A stretch of DNA of 33,870 nt from Proteus vulgaris (GCF_016239305.1 NZ_JAEHOQ010000031.1:1-33870); one strand, 5' to 3'. Counted from the first letter of the stretch, positions 10,191 to 20,334 are shown. The notes: generated by a model from the letters alone, not told the origin. Numbers and translations: made by a program.

Positions 10191-11181
10191 CAGTTGGCTC
10201 CACATTTAACGGGAAATGACAAGCCACGGCATGGTTTTTAAATAAACGTAACCGAGGTGCTTCAATACATTGGCGTTGTGCATATGGGCAACGTGGGCCT
10301 AAACGACAACCTACTGGCAAATGTTCAAGCGAAGGGATTGCACCAGGTAATGTATTTAAACGGCTCTTATGTGCCAATGAGTTGGTAAAATCAGGAATGG
10401 AGCGTATCAGTGCTTGAGTATAAGGGTGATAAGGTGTCACTAATAGCTCATCAGGAGAGGCAGTTTCAACCGTTTGACCACAATACATAACCGTAATTTT
10501 ATTCGCCAATTTACTCATCCATTGCAAATCATGGCTAATCAAAAGAATTGTCATATTATTATTTTGATTGAGTCGAGTAAGTAAGCGAAAGATTTGTGTT
10601 TGTGTTGCGGGTTCCATTGCGTTAGTCGGTTCATCCGCAATCAATAATCGAGGTTGATTTGCAATAGCGATGGCAATCATCACTTTTTGGCATTCACCTT
10701 CTGTTAATTCATAAGGGTAACTGCGCATAATATCTTTGTGATCTTTAATACCTACACGGTGCAATAATTCAATTGCACGGCGTTTCCGCCAATGAAAGCG
10801 TTGCCACCAATGGCCTTTAAATGTCCAACCGGGAATAGCTTGTATCAGTTGCTGTTCAATTTTTGTCGCAGGATCAAGACAAGACTGCGGCTCTTGGAAA
10901 ATCATTGAAATATTATGACCAATGACACGACGTCGTGCTCTTGGCGATAATTTAAGTAAATCGATATCATCAAAACGGAAACGATCAGCGGTTACGCTGA
11001 TATTATCTTTAGTGACTCCGCAGATGGCTTTTGCAATTAAGCTTTTACCTGATCCTGATTCCCCGACAAGACCTCTGACTTCACCTTCATTTAAGGTAAT
11101 AGAAACACGATCGACGGCTTTAACTGGGCCATCAGGTGTCATAAATTCAATGGTTAAATTGCGTATATCTAATAAAGGCAT
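10180..11181 (-). CDS. sapD: SapD, ATP-binding protein of the Sap ABC transporter
   Basis: ATPase of the oligopeptide/dipeptide ABC subfamily, 333 residues. Walker A is GESGSGKSL, the Q-loop is IFQEPQ, Walker B is [13 protein letters not shown]. As in E. coli SapD, the signature motif is unusual (LTEGECQ rather than LSGGQ). The C-terminal oligopeptide-transporter extension carries [15 protein letters not shown] and a later Cys, giving the four cysteines typical of that domain. The ATG overlaps the sapC stop by one base (TAATG) and the 3' end overlaps sapF by 11 nt, so the operon is translationally coupled. E. coli SapD is reported to confer ATP dependence on the TrkH/TrkG potassium systems. 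Confidence 0.95.
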   Translation of the reverse strand: MPLLDIRNLTIEFMTPDGPVKAVDRVSITLNEGEVRGLVGESGSGKSLIAKAICGVTKDNISVTADRFRFDDIDLLKLSPRARRRVIGHNISMIFQEPQSCLDPATKIEQQLIQAIPGWTFKGHWWQRFHWRKRRAIELLHRVGIKDHKDIMRSYPYELTEGECQKVMIAIAIANQPRLLIADEPTNAMEPATQTQIFRLLTRLNQNNNMTILLISHDLQWMSKLANKITVMYCGQTVETASPDELLVTPYHPYTQALIRSIPDFTNSLAHKSRLNTLPGAIPSLEHLPVGCRLGPRCPYAQRQCIEAPRLRLFKNHAVACHFPLNVEPTDVR

Positions 11182-12074
11182 TATTCAACTCCCTCATTTA
11201 TTGCACGCTGTAAACCATCTCCTAATAGGTTCACCAACAAAACGCTGATCATAATTGTGGCGCCCGGAATTAAGACGGTCCATGGGGCGACATAAATTAA
11301 CTCAAGTGAGTCGCCCAGCATGGCACCCCATTCAGGAGAGGGAAGCTGAGCACCTAAATTGAGGAAACCTAATGCGGTAATATCAAGAATAGCAATTGAA
11401 AAAGCACGCGTTAATTCAGAGACCAATACAGGGGTAATATTGGGTAATACGGTATACCATAAAATGGAAATATTCGATGCGCCATCAAGTCGAGAAGCAA
11501 TGACATACTCTTTGTTTAATTCATCATTGACTGCAGAATAAATCATTCTAACTAAGCGAGGTAATAATGCTAGCCAAATCGCTATCATGGCATGACCAAG
11601 GCTTGTTCCCACAAAAGCTACAACAATAATGGCCAAAAGTAGTGATGGAATTGATAATAAAGTATCTAATATATGGTTAAGAATAGCGGATTTTAAACCA
11701 TGAGTCATACCAGCAAAGCAACCAATAATTAAACCCATTAATGTCGCAGCAAAGGTGACAATAAATGCACCTCCAAAGGTCATACTTGTTCCAATTAAAA
11801 TTCGACTAAAAACATCACGCCCTAAATCATCTGTACCAAAAAAATAAGAAACGTTCCCGTTTTGATACCAAGATGGTGGCGTTAACTGATGACCGAAAAA
11901 CTGTTGATCAAGAGCATAAGGCGCAATATAAGGGCCAATAATACTCAATACTAAGAGAAAAAGAACACCATAAAACCCTACCATTGAGATAACGTCTTTA
12001 GAAAAACATTGCCAAATTACCGCTGCGGGTGTCGGTGTTTTTTTCTCTTTATAAAATTGGCTATCTAAAGGCAT
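11181..12074 (-). CDS. sapC: SapC, inner-membrane permease of the Sap system
   Basis: DppC/OppC-type permease of 297 residues (E. coli 296). An N-terminal helix (about 31-53) and a periplasmic loop carrying [16 protein letters not shown] are followed by the BPD_transp_1 core with about five further helices. The EAA-type loop reads [26 protein letters not shown]. The start overlaps sapB by 14 nt and the stop overlaps the sapD ATG by one base. It should pair with SapB to form the transmembrane channel. Nothing looks truncated. Confidence 0.95.
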   Translation of the reverse strand: MPLDSQFYKEKKTPTPAAVIWQCFSKDVISMVGFYGVLFLLVLSIIGPYIAPYALDQQFFGHQLTPPSWYQNGNVSYFFGTDDLGRDVFSRILIGTSMTFGGAFIVTFAATLMGLIIGCFAGMTHGLKSAILNHILDTLLSIPSLLLAIIVVAFVGTSLGHAMIAIWLALLPRLVRMIYSAVNDELNKEYVIASRLDGASNISILWYTVLPNITPVLVSELTRAFSIAILDITALGFLNLGAQLPSPEWGAMLGDSLELIYVAPWTVLIPGATIMISVLLVNLLGDGLQRAINEGVE

Positions 12075-13026
12075 ATCCCACCTTGTGTTTCATTGGGTTA
12101 CTCATAGCGCCTACAATATCTGATAAGACGTTGACAACAATGACCATAGAGCCTACTAACATCACACCTGCGGAAATCGCAGAGTAATCTTGTTGGCGGA
12201 TTGCTGTGACTAACCAGCGACCGAGTCCCGGCCAGTTAAATACGATTTCTGTCACCATGGTAAGTGTAAGCATGGTGGAGAACTGTAAGCCTAATTTAGG
12301 GATGATAGGGGGTAAAGCATTATGAAGAATATGGCGGCGAATAATTGTAAAACGTGAGAGACCTCGAGTTGCGGCTGCCTTCACGTAGTTCTCTGACATA
12401 ATTTCTTCCGTACTATTGCGCATTAATCGTATAACTTCCGTTGTGGGTGCAATAGCAAGTGTTGTTACAGGTAAAATCAGATGTTGTAATACATTAATAA
12501 TCATTTGCTGGCGATAAGGCGAATCGGACAGCCAAGCATCAACTAATGCAATACCTGTAATAGGCTGTAAGTTATAAAGTAAATCAATACGACCAGAAAC
12601 AGGAAGCCAACCCAGTTTTAGTGAGAAGAAAAGCGTTAATAACAAGGCAAGTCCAAAAACAGGCACAGAAAAACCTAAGAGCGCGAAGTTACTGATAAGA
12701 ATATCAGCTGATTTATTACGCCAAACACCAGCAATAATCCCCGCGGGAATACCCACAATTAAGGCAAAAAGAAAAGCTAAGGTGCAAAGCTCCATTGTTG
12801 CTGGTAATGCTTCAATTAATTGCGCTTTAATGGGTTCTCCATTAATAGAGGATATGCCAAAATCAAAATGAGTCATATTGTGAGCATAGAAAAAATAGGC
12901 ATCTATTAATGATGCGCCACTTAGTGGACCATTTGGCGTGTAATAACTCAGACTAAAGCTCACTAGTGACAAAAAGAACAGTGTCACAAGTAATAAAAGC
13001 AATCGACGTATTGAATAAATAATCAT
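12061..13026 (-). CDS. sapB: SapB, inner-membrane permease of the Sap system
   Basis: DppB/OppB-type permease, 321 residues, the same length as E. coli SapB. An N-terminal helix (about 9-28) is followed by a periplasmic segment and five helices of the binding-protein-dependent transport core. The EAA-type loop reads [30 protein letters not shown]. It begins only 3 nt after the sapA stop and overlaps sapC by 14 nt, so sapA-F reads as one tightly packed transcription unit. Confidence 0.95.
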   Translation of the reverse strand: MIIYSIRRLLLLLVTLFFLSLVSFSLSYYTPNGPLSGASLIDAYFFYAHNMTHFDFGISSINGEPIKAQLIEALPATMELCTLAFLFALIVGIPAGIIAGVWRNKSADILISNFALLGFSVPVFGLALLLTLFFSLKLGWLPVSGRIDLLYNLQPITGIALVDAWLSDSPYRQQMIINVLQHLILPVTTLAIAPTTEVIRLMRNSTEEIMSENYVKAAATRGLSRFTIIRRHILHNALPPIIPKLGLQFSTMLTLTMVTEIVFNWPGLGRWLVTAIRQQDYSAISAGVMLVGSMVIVVNVLSDIVGAMSNPMKHKVGYAFR

Positions 13027-13029
13027 GGA

Positions 13030-14715
13030 TTATTTTATAGCCTCTTTCTTGTGATTTTGTTCATCCTCTTCTGCTTCTCGATAAACACCAGCAAAAGACG
13101 CATTACCGAAGGTACTTAATAGTAATCCTTTAATATCATAGCGATATGCTTGCATACGTAAAGAATTAGCTAAAGGCAATACAGGTAGTTCTTGGGCAAG
13201 AATATCTTGCGCTTGATGATAATAATCCATTCTTGAAGCAAGTTGCTGACTATAAAGCGCTTTTTTTAAAATATCATCAAAGCTCGGTAGGCACCAATGA
13301 CTAAGGTTAGTTTGTGAACCAATAGCAGCACAACTAAAAAGAGGGCGGAAAAAACTATCAGGATCGTTACTGTCTGTTGACCAGCCAGATAGCGTCATAT
13401 CATGAGTCCTATCCATCATGCTGGTTTCTTGGTATCGCCCTTCAATTGGGCGAATATTCATTTGAATCCCCACTTGAGCTAAGTCTGCCTGAATGAGCTC
13501 AGCCATTTTCAATGGGCTTGGGTTGTAAGATTGTGATGCGCTGGGTACCCAAAGGTTCAATTTAAGCCCATCAAATCCTAGCTCTTTTAGTATTTGTTTC
13601 GATTTCTCAGGATTGTACTCTGTTATTTTTGCACGATGATCATAGGCCCAAGAAGCTCGAGGAAGTACCGATGCTGCTGTTTCAGCAGTACCGTAATAAA
13701 TCGATTCCATTAAACGTTCATTATTTATGGCGTAAGCAATAGCTTGGCGTACTTTAAGATCATTTAGTGGTGGCTTACTGGTATTAAAGGCTAAATAAGC
13801 GATATTCATACCTGAGCGCAATGTTAATCTTAACCGAGGATCATCACGTAAAACTTTTAATTGGCTGGCTGCTGGATAGGCTAAAACATCACATTCACCC
13901 GTTAATAGTTTAGATATACGGCCTGTACCTCCGGCTCCCATATCAATAACAACCTGTTGCATTTTAGGCTGACCTTTCCAATAGTTTTCATTTCTAAATA
14001 AGCGAACAAATTGGCCTGGTTGGTATTCATCAAGAAAGAAGGGGCCCGTACCTACTGGTTTCCAATCAAGTTGTGTCTGGTTACCCGATTTTTCTAAGCT
14101 TTGTGCATATTCAGCGGAAAGAATAGGAGCGTAATGTGTTGCTAAATGCCATAAAAAAGAGGCGTCAGGTTCCTTTAAGCTAAATTCGACTGTGTATTGG
14201 CCTAGTTTTTTAATTGATTGGATATTGTCAGCAAAACTTAAACTATCAAAATAGGGATATTTCCCACCATTGACTTGATTATAAGGATTTTGTGAGTTGA
14301 TCATCCGTTCAAAACTAAAAATCACATCATCTGCTGTGAGTTTTCGTTTAGGTGTAAACCACGACGTTTGCTGGAACGAGATATTTTTACGTAAATAAAA
14401 GCGGTATGTTGCACCATTATCTAGCGATTCCCATCGTGCTGCTATTTCAGGAATAAGGCGATAAGTGTAAGGGTCAACATCTAAAAGACGATCATAAAGT
14501 TGCGCCGCAAGGGGATCGATAATTAATCCACTGCTTGATAATTGTGGATTAAAGGTATTTACACTGCCATCAACACAATAAACAAAGCCATTTTGATTAA
14601 TTGGAGTTGGCTCTTGTTTTATCGATAGCGCTTGTGTTTTTGGTTCTACATCTGCGATACAAGTTGTACTTGTTAAGCTAACTAGCAGAGTACCAATAAG
14701 TAAAATAGGGCGCAT
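13030..14715 (-). CDS. sapA: SapA, periplasmic substrate-binding protein of the Sap system
   Basis: Family 5 extracellular solute-binding protein of about 561 residues; E. coli SapA has 547. The start at 14715 (MRPILLIGTLLVSL) gives a normal Sec signal peptide with probable cleavage after CIA (about residue 21); an in-frame ATG twenty codons upstream would bury it. Conserved blocks include FVYCVDGSVNTFNPQ, LYDRLLDVDPYTYRL, LTLSGWSTDSNDPDSFFRPL and the C-terminal YRYDIKGLLLS. In several Gram-negatives SapA binds antimicrobial peptides or haem. First gene of the operon. Its upstream region is shared with the divergent ryhB RNA and contains a Fur box, so an iron link is possible. Confidence 0.94.
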   Translation of the reverse strand: MRPILLIGTLLVSLTSTTCIADVEPKTQALSIKQEPTPINQNGFVYCVDGSVNTFNPQLSSSGLIIDPLAAQLYDRLLDVDPYTYRLIPEIAARWESLDNGATYRFYLRKNISFQQTSWFTPKRKLTADDVIFSFERMINSQNPYNQVNGGKYPYFDSLSFADNIQSIKKLGQYTVEFSLKEPDASFLWHLATHYAPILSAEYAQSLEKSGNQTQLDWKPVGTGPFFLDEYQPGQFVRLFRNENYWKGQPKMQQVVIDMGAGGTGRISKLLTGECDVLAYPAASQLKVLRDDPRLRLTLRSGMNIAYLAFNTSKPPLNDLKVRQAIAYAINNERLMESIYYGTAETAASVLPRASWAYDHRAKITEYNPEKSKQILKELGFDGLKLNLWVPSASQSYNPSPLKMAELIQADLAQVGIQMNIRPIEGRYQETSMMDRTHDMTLSGWSTDSNDPDSFFRPLFSCAAIGSQTNLSHWCLPSFDDILKKALYSQQLASRMDYYHQAQDILAQELPVLPLANSLRMQAYRYDIKGLLLSTFGNASFAGVYREAEEDEQNHKKEAIK

Positions 14716-14826
14716 AATAATGTCTTTTAGAGAAACGATTTTGCTATTGTAACTTAAAAAACTTTCTATCCCCAAATAGTCAAAAAAACAAAGTGAGAAA
14801 AATTCTCAACAAAAAGCTTTACAAAT

Positions 14827-14845
14827 GCTAATGATAAGGATTATC
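14827..14845. promoter_or_regulatory. Fur box at the ryhB promoter
   Basis: GCTAATGATAAGGATTATC matches the 19-bp Fur consensus (GATAATGATAATCATTATC) at 16 positions and is centred on the dyad ATGATAA-GGA-TTATCAT. It lies between a candidate -35 (TTTACA, 14818-14823) and overlaps a candidate -10 (TATCAT, 14842-14847, 18-nt spacer), the arrangement expected for iron-dependent repression of ryhB. It is also about 112-130 nt upstream of sapA on the other strand. Confidence 0.88.
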
Positions 14846-14854
14846 ATCCGTATT

Positions 14855-14953
14855 GTCCTTCAGCGGTAAGAGGTTTTCCGCAGAAGGCACGACATTGCTC
14901 ACATTGCTTCCAGTATTATTTTACTAGCCAGCTCGGGTGCTGGCTTTTTTTTT
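14855..14953 (+). ncRNA. ryhB: RyhB small regulatory RNA
   Basis: Fur-repressed, Hfq-dependent sRNA that in enterics shuts off iron-using proteins when iron is scarce. The 32-nt core at 14887-14918 (beginning GCACGACATTGC, ending TTCCAGTATTA) is, as I recall the E. coli sequence, identical to the RyhB core that pairs with targets such as sodB and sdhC. It is followed by a terminator hairpin AGCCAGC/GCTGGCT (14926-14932 with 14939-14945) and nine T residues, closely matching the E. coli terminator. The 5' stem-loop (14857-14887, interrupted stem) differs in sequence from E. coli but keeps the structure. A Fur box overlaps the promoter. The 5' end is estimated to within a few bases. In E. coli ryhB lies near yhhX/yhhY; here it is between sapA and pspF. 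Confidence 0.92.
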
Positions 14954-15007
14954 GCTTATTTTTTAAAAACACTTATTTTCAAATAAAAATCATTTAAAAT
15001 CTTTGTG

Positions 15008-16006
15008 TTATGTTGTTATTTGGTGCTTTTTAATTAGTCCTCTAAATTGATCGTAGCTTAACTTCAATTTTTCAGCAGCCTCTTTTTGATTATATAAACT
15101 CTCTTTTAATGCATTGCTAACCAATGTTTTTTCCATTTCATTTTGCCATTGCCGTAAATCGAGAGGTAAATCAGGTGGTGAAAAAGACGAAATATTTTTT
15201 CCTAATGGTGATTGTTTTGATATTGGTGTTTGCAAGCCAGCAAAAGGATTAATAATAATATTGTCTAATTCTCTTTCACTGGTTCCATGACGATAAACCG
15301 AACGTTCCACAACATTTTTTAGCTCACGGATATTACCAGGCCATGAATAGCCTAAAAGAATTTGGCATGCGTTATCACTAAAACCAGGGAAAAAAGGTAA
15401 TCCCAATTCTTGGCACATCGAAATCGCGAAGTTTTCAGCAAGTAACATAATGTCGGCTCGGCGTTCTCTCAATGGGGGTAGCCTGATGACATCAAAAGCT
15501 AACCTATCCAATAAATCAGCACGGAATTTACCTTCTTCTGCCATTGCAGGTAAATCTGCATTTGTAGCGCAGATAAGCCTGACGTCAACATGTAGAGATT
15601 GACTGCCACCAACACGCTCTAAATAGCCATATTCAATAACCCGCAATAATTTCTCTTGTACAAGCATTGGGGCTGTTGCCAGCTCATCAAGAAAAAGAGA
15701 GCCACCATCAGCACGTTCAAAACGCCCTTGATGACGACTTTTAGCGCCAGTGAAAGCGCCAGCTTCATGACCAAAAAGTTCAGAATCTAGCAAGTTATCA
15801 TTAAGCGCGGAGCAGTTGATGGAAATAAAAGGGCCTTGCCACCAAGGTGCAAGGTAGTGTAATCGATGAGCGATTAACTCTTTACCTGTACCTCGTTCAC
15901 CAATAATTAATACCGGTTTTTTTAATTGAGCAAGCGCTGAAGTTTGTTCTAAAACATCAATAAATTGATTATCAACACCGATTATTGTCTCTAGATTCTC
16001 ATTCAT
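15008..16006 (-). CDS. pspF: Psp operon transcriptional activator PspF
   Basis: Sigma-54 enhancer-binding protein, 332 residues, without a receiver domain: an AAA+ domain followed by a short HTH. Walker A is GERGTGKE (36-43), the sigma-54 contact loop is an intact GAFTGA (83-88), and Walker B is SLFLDE (103-108). The C-terminal HTH is in NQKEAAEKLKLSYDQFRGLIKKHQ. PspF drives pspABCD from the sigma-54 promoter at 16117 and is held inactive by PspA. It is divergent from pspA with a 217-nt intergenic region carrying the enhancers, as in E. coli. The Shine-Dalgarno sequence before the ATG is weak. Confidence 0.96.
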   Translation of the reverse strand: MNENLETIIGVDNQFIDVLEQTSALAQLKKPVLIIGERGTGKELIAHRLHYLAPWWQGPFISINCSALNDNLLDSELFGHEAGAFTGAKSRHQGRFERADGGSLFLDELATAPMLVQEKLLRVIEYGYLERVGGSQSLHVDVRLICATNADLPAMAEEGKFRADLLDRLAFDVIRLPPLRERRADIMLLAENFAISMCQELGLPFFPGFSDNACQILLGYSWPGNIRELKNVVERSVYRHGTSERELDNIIINPFAGLQTPISKQSPLGKNISSFSPPDLPLDLRQWQNEMEKTLVSNALKESLYNQKEAAEKLKLSYDQFRGLIKKHQITT

Positions 16007-16116
16007 TGGTTAAATTCACCATAGTGAGGTATTTTTTACCAGTCTATCAGGTGTTCGATAAATAGGCGAACAATATAAGTCGTCTATTATTAATAGGTTA
16101 GGTAAATTTTAAAAGT

Positions 16117-16132
16117 TGGCACGTTAATTGTA
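16117..16132 (+). promoter_or_regulatory. Sigma-54 promoter of pspABCD
   Basis: TGGCAC-N5-TTGTA (16117-16122 and 16128-16132) has the -24 GG and -12 elements at the correct spacing and is nearly the same as the E. coli pspA promoter. It lies about 90 nt upstream of the pspA ATG. PspF binding sites should lie in 16010-16110, but I could not define them. Confidence 0.92.
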
Positions 16133-16223
16133 TTAACTAAAGTAAGCCAGGCGTTATGATAGATGACGCCATTTAATGAAATATTTAACATTACTAATTA
16201 GCATAGCTATTAAGGATGACATC

Positions 16224-16892
16224 ATGGGTATATTTTCACGTTTTGCTGACATTATTAATGCCAATATCGCTTCTTTATTAGATAAAGCGGAAGATCCTGA
16301 AAAAATGATCCGCCTAATGATCCAAGAAATGGAAGATATGTTAGTTGAGATCCGTACAACGTCTGCACGTACTTTAGCTGAAAAGAAAGGGTTAGAACGT
16401 CGTATCGAACAAGCGGAAAAACAGATTAAAGATTGGCAAGATAAAGCCGAGTTAGCTCTGATTAAAGACAAAGAAGATTTAGCGCGTGCGGCATTAATTG
16501 AGAAACAACGTGTTGCTTCAGTTAATGATACGCTAAAACATGAGTTGATTATCATTGATGAAACCTTGACTCGTTTGAAAGGTGAAATCAGTGAATTAGA
16601 AAATAAATTGACAGAAACTCGCGCTAAACAACAGTCTTTAGTTGTTCGCCATCAAGCAGCAAATTCATCTCGTCAAGTTCGCCGCCAATTAGATAGCGGT
16701 AAAATGGATGCGGCAATGGCGCGTTTTGAACAATTTGAGCGTCGCATTGATCATATGGAAGGTGAAGCGCAAAGTTACGGGTTAGGTAAAGAGAAATCAT
16801 TAGACCAACAGTTTGCTGAATTAAAAGCTGATGATGAAATTAGCGCGCAATTAGCGGCATTAAAAGCTAAAATCAATATCAATAAAGAGTAA
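16224..16892 (+). CDS. pspA: Phage shock protein A
   Basis: ESCRT-III-related, peripherally membrane-bound effector that protects the inner membrane and inhibits PspF. It has 222 residues, identical in length to E. coli PspA. The start at 16224 ([10 protein letters not shown]) gives the amphipathic N-terminal helix and follows AAGGAT; an in-frame ATG at 16176 adds sixteen non-conserved residues. The rest is almost wholly coiled coil, with the conserved block [21 protein letters not shown] (about 25-45). First gene of pspABCD. Confidence 0.97.
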   Translation: MGIFSRFADIINANIASLLDKAEDPEKMIRLMIQEMEDMLVEIRTTSARTLAEKKGLERRIEQAEKQIKDWQDKAELALIKDKEDLARAALIEKQRVASVNDTLKHELIIIDETLTRLKGEISELENKLTETRAKQQSLVVRHQAANSSRQVRRQLDSGKMDAAMARFEQFERRIDHMEGEAQSYGLGKEKSLDQQFAELKADDEISAQLAALKAKININKE

Positions 16893-16928
16893 TAGCAAGC
16901 GTAATAACCATCTTATAAAGGATATGTA

Positions 16929-17159
16929 ATGGGCTATATATTTCTGGGAATACCACTGACCATTTTTATTTTATTTGTTCTTCCTATCTGGTTGTGGTTG
17001 CATTACAGCAATCAGAAGGGTGGTGGGAATGTTCAGTTAACCCAACAAGAAATGCAGCGACTGAGCGCGCTGGTGGATAAGGCTCAGCAAATGCAGGAGC
17101 GCATTAAGACGCTAGAACAAATACTTGATGCAGAACATCCTAACTGGAGGCAATCATAA
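16929..17159 (+). CDS. pspB: Phage shock protein B
   Basis: Small inner-membrane protein (76 residues; 74 in E. coli) that, with PspC, senses envelope stress and releases PspA from PspF. One N-terminal transmembrane helix (about 4-26, IFLGIPLTIFILFVLPIWLWL) is followed by a cytoplasmic coiled coil and the conserved end LEQILDAEHPNWRQS. AAAGGA precedes the ATG. Its TAA overlaps the pspC ATG by one base. Confidence 0.95.
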   Translation: MGYIFLGIPLTIFILFVLPIWLWLHYSNQKGGGNVQLTQQEMQRLSALVDKAQQMQERIKTLEQILDAEHPNWRQS

Positions 17160-17515
17160 TGACGGTACAAAGCAAGCAATTGTATCGCTTGCCACAAGAG
17201 GGCGTGATCCGTGGCGTATGCGCAGGCCTTGCTCATTATTTTAATATTCCTGTTTTACTTGTCAGGGTTATTGCGGTGATTGCACTCTTTGCTGGTTTTT
17301 TTGGCTTAACAATTGTTGCTTATCTTGTTTTGAGTTTCTTTATGGAGCCTGCGCCAGCTAATTACCAACAAAGTGACGAGCAACAGGAGAGTTTAAAAGA
17401 AATTTTAAGTGGTGTTGATAATCAATTAATGCAAGGTGAAAAACGTTTACAACAAATGGAACGATATATTACCTCTTCCAGTTATCAGTTAAATAAACGC
17501 TTTCGCGATCTGTAA
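17159..17515 (+). CDS. pspC: Phage shock protein C
   Basis: Inner-membrane stress sensor of 118 residues (119 in E. coli). The N-terminal PspC domain (about 8-66) begins LYRLPQEGVIRGVCAGLAHYF and contains a hydrophobic segment at about 35-60. A cytoplasmic/periplasmic C-terminal region with coiled-coil character follows. GGAGG lies before the ATG (17159), which overlaps the pspB stop, so translation is probably coupled. Confidence 0.95.
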   Translation: MTVQSKQLYRLPQEGVIRGVCAGLAHYFNIPVLLVRVIAVIALFAGFFGLTIVAYLVLSFFMEPAPANYQQSDEQQESLKEILSGVDNQLMQGEKRLQQMERYITSSSYQLNKRFRDL

Positions 17516-17539
17516 TATTTTCACCATGTAATCCGATAT

Positions 17540-17561
17540 GACGCTCCGATTTAGGAGCGTC
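17540..17561 (+). terminator. Hairpin between pspC and pspD
   Basis: Perfect 8-bp GC-rich stem GACGCTCC/GGAGCGTC with 6-nt loop, followed by only a weak T tract. It probably acts as a leaky terminator or RNA-stability element lowering expression of pspD-ycjXF relative to pspABC (inference). Confidence 0.55.
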
Positions 17562-17632
17562 TTTCGTTAAACCGGTTTATTTTCCACTGAATGTATTGTG
17601 GATGAGTAAAATCCCTGATTGAGGAGAGTGCT

Positions 17633-17887
17633 GTGAATTTCAATCAAGCTTATATCTCGTTAAAAACAAATAAACTCACCCACTTTGCCAAAAAAGGGTT
17701 AACATTTGGCTTAATGTTATTGACTTTATTTGGGCCAGCCGCAATAACTGGCAGTATAATAAAACGCGTAAGTAGTAAGCCGTTACGCTGGTTGGTTCTA
17801 TTGATAGCAGAGCCTGTTATTAAAGCAGGTTTAAATAAGCTATCGCGTCAAATGTCTTGGGAGAAACATGAAACGCCTACAAAATGA
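17633..17887 (+). CDS. pspD: Phage shock protein D
   Basis: Small protein of 84 residues; E. coli PspD has 73. It is assigned by position after pspC and by the pattern GPAAITGSIIKRVSSKPLRWLVLLIAEPVIKAGLNKL, which resembles the E. coli protein. It contains two hydrophobic segments. The start is GTG at 17633 with GAGGAG at 17621-17626. It overlaps ycjX by 20 nt. Its role in the Psp response is unclear even in E. coli. Confidence 0.85.
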   Translation: MNFNQAYISLKTNKLTHFAKKGLTFGLMLLTLFGPAAITGSIIKRVSSKPLRWLVLLIAEPVIKAGLNKLSRQMSWEKHETPTK

Positions 17888-19262
17888 ACTTACAGCTTTT
17901 ATTAATCGTGGTGTTGATAGGCATCTTCGCTTAGCGGTAACTGGATTAAGCCGAAGTGGTAAAACAGCATTTATTACTTCTTTAGTTAATCAACTTATTA
18001 ATGTGCATACAGGTGCGCGTTTACCGTTATTTTCAGCAGCACGAGATAAACAATTATTGGGTGTAAAACGTATTCCTCAGCATAATTTAAATATTCCTCG
18101 ATTTACTTATGATGAAGGAATGGAATCGCTTTATCACACACCTCCAAGTTGGCCTGTTCCGACTAAAGGAGTGAGTGAAATTCGTTTACAACTACGTTAT
18201 CGCTCAAATGAGTCATTAACACGTTTTATTAAAGAAACATCTTCGCTTTATTTAGAGATTGTGGACTACCCTGGCGAATGGTTATTAGATTTACCGATGC
18301 TTGAACAAGACTATTTTGAATGGTCAGAGCAAATGAATAAGATAAATCGCCAAAGAACGTTGCCAGAACAAAATTGGCAAACACAACTTAAAAAATGCGA
18401 TCCCTTTGCACCAGCTGATGAAACGTTATTAGCAGATATTGCCTCTGCTTACACTGAATATTTATTAGCATGTAAAAAAGAAGGGCTTCATTTTATTCAA
18501 CCAGGTCGTTTTGTTTTACCTGGTGAATTAGCTGGTGCGCCTGTTTTGCAGTTTTTCCCTTGGCCCGATTTACAACAGCATGATATTGCGAAATTAAAGA
18601 ACGCTGATAAACGTACTAATATTGGCATGCTAAAGCAACGTTATGAATATTATGGTCAGCATGTGGTAAAAGGCTTTTATCGAGATCATTTTCAAGGTTT
18701 TGATAGACAAATTGTTTTAGTGGATTGCTTGCAACCGCTCAATCAAGGTGCAGATGTTTTTAATGATATGCGGCAGGCTTTAACACAATTAATGCGTAGT
18801 TTTCATTATGGTAAAAGAACACTACTTAGGCGTTTATTTTCGCCTTGCATTGATAAGTTATTATTTGCAGCGACCAAAGCCGATCATATTACAGTTGACC
18901 AGCACGAAAATTTAGTTTCATTGCTTCAACAACTTATTCAAGATGCTAAACAAAATGCTATTTTTGAAGGGATCAGTATTGATTGCATGGGGCTTGCCTC
19001 TATTGCTGCAACTGAAAGTGGCATTGTGGATCACCATGGTGAAAAAATTCCAGCATTAAAAGGTTTTCGTTTAAGTGATAACAAACCTTTGGTGTACTTC
19101 CCAGGTGAAGTTCCTAAGCGATTGCCTGAAAAAGTATTTTGGGAAAAACAAGGGTTTAGTTTCGAATCTTTTAGACCACAACAAATATCAAGAGATAGTG
19201 CAGTTCCTCATATTCGCATGGATAGTGCAATGGAATTCTTGTTAGGGGATAAATTAAAATGA
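17868..19262 (+). CDS. ycjX: YcjX family P-loop NTPase
   Basis: DUF463/YcjX protein of 464 residues (465 in E. coli), co-regulated with psp genes in enterics; its biochemical role is poorly known. A P-loop GLSRSGKT is at 26-33 and a Walker-B-like [15 protein letters not shown] follows. Long conserved blocks include [44 protein letters not shown] and [23 protein letters not shown]. The start lies within pspD and the stop overlaps ycjF (ATGA), giving a pspABCD-ycjX-ycjF transcription unit. Confidence 0.95.
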   Translation: MKRLQNELTAFINRGVDRHLRLAVTGLSRSGKTAFITSLVNQLINVHTGARLPLFSAARDKQLLGVKRIPQHNLNIPRFTYDEGMESLYHTPPSWPVPTKGVSEIRLQLRYRSNESLTRFIKETSSLYLEIVDYPGEWLLDLPMLEQDYFEWSEQMNKINRQRTLPEQNWQTQLKKCDPFAPADETLLADIASAYTEYLLACKKEGLHFIQPGRFVLPGELAGAPVLQFFPWPDLQQHDIAKLKNADKRTNIGMLKQRYEYYGQHVVKGFYRDHFQGFDRQIVLVDCLQPLNQGADVFNDMRQALTQLMRSFHYGKRTLLRRLFSPCIDKLLFAATKADHITVDQHENLVSLLQQLIQDAKQNAIFEGISIDCMGLASIAATESGIVDHHGEKIPALKGFRLSDNKPLVYFPGEVPKRLPEKVFWEKQGFSFESFRPQQISRDSAVPHIRMDSAMEFLLGDKLK

Positions 19263-20302
19263 ATGAGCCATTAAAATCACGAATTGATTTTAAAGAGCCC
19301 ATACTTCAAGATGAAGTAAGCTTAAAAAAAGGTATCGATTTTCAGGGGAATGAAGCATTTCTACCTATTGATCCTCAATTAGATGAAGAAAATGAAGGGC
19401 AGTTAGAAGGGGATATCCAATCTATTTTAAAACCTAAAAAAAGTATATGGAAACGCTTAATTACGGTTGCAAGTACAATTTTAGGGATTAGTGTTATCGC
19501 TCAAACCGGGCAATGGATTTATGAGTCTTGGATAAACTCTGATTGGATTGCATTAGGTGCGGCAAGCGCGGGTGGTTTAATTGTTATTGCTGGAATTGGC
19601 TCTGTAATAACAGAATGGCGTCGTATCTATCGTTTACGTCAAAGAGCAGATGAAAGAGATAAAGCCAAAGAATTACTTTATAGTCATGCGATGGGAAATG
19701 GTCGGCCTTTTTGTGAAAAATTGGCTAAACAAGCGGGTATTCATTCACAACATCCAGCACTAATTCGTTGGCAAAGTGCATTACATGATACGCATAATGA
19801 TAAGGAAGTATTAGAACTTTATAGTCAATTAGTTCAATCTATTTTAGATAAACAAGCGAGAGCTGAAATTAGTCGTTCTGCTGCAGAGTCAACATTAATG
19901 ATAGCAGTAAGCCCGCTAGCGATGGTTGATATGGCCTTTATTGGTTGGCGTAACATTCGTTTAATTAATCGTATCGCTGAAGTTTATGGTATAGAGTTGG
20001 GGTACTATAGTCGCTTAAAATTATTTCGCCTTGTATTAGTCAATATTGCATTTGCGGGTGCTACTGAATTAGTAAGAGAAGTTGGAATGGATTGGCTTTC
20101 TCAAGATTTGGCCGCACGACTATCAACACGCGCAGCTCAAGGAATTGGTGCGGGTTTATTAACGGCACGTTTAGGGATCAAGGCAATGGAATTATGCCGG
20201 CCACTGCCTTGGATTGATGATAATAAACCAAAGTTGGGTGATTTTAGAAAAGAGCTTATAGGAAAATTGAAAAATACAATTAGTAACAAGAAAAAAGAAT
20301 AA
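19259..20302 (+). CDS. ycjF: YcjF, inner-membrane protein (DUF697 family)
   Basis: Membrane protein of 347 residues (about 353 in E. coli). An acidic, hydrophilic N-terminus (1-60) is followed by two transmembrane helices (about 67-87 and 97-117), then a long cytoplasmic domain of the DUF697 type with [40 protein letters not shown] as its core. It overlaps ycjX by four bases (ATGA). It always accompanies YcjX in psp loci; its function is not established. Confidence 0.93.
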   Translation: MNEPLKSRIDFKEPILQDEVSLKKGIDFQGNEAFLPIDPQLDEENEGQLEGDIQSILKPKKSIWKRLITVASTILGISVIAQTGQWIYESWINSDWIALGAASAGGLIVIAGIGSVITEWRRIYRLRQRADERDKAKELLYSHAMGNGRPFCEKLAKQAGIHSQHPALIRWQSALHDTHNDKEVLELYSQLVQSILDKQARAEISRSAAESTLMIAVSPLAMVDMAFIGWRNIRLINRIAEVYGIELGYYSRLKLFRLVLVNIAFAGATELVREVGMDWLSQDLAARLSTRAAQGIGAGLLTARLGIKAMELCRPLPWIDDNKPKLGDFRKELIGKLKNTISNKKKE

Positions 20303-20334
20303 AATAAAATTTCTAATGTTGAGTTATTTTAAAT

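Noticed and set aside
10922-11248. Plus-strand ORF across the sapC/sapD junction
   Set aside because: Antisense shadow of two clearly conserved genes.
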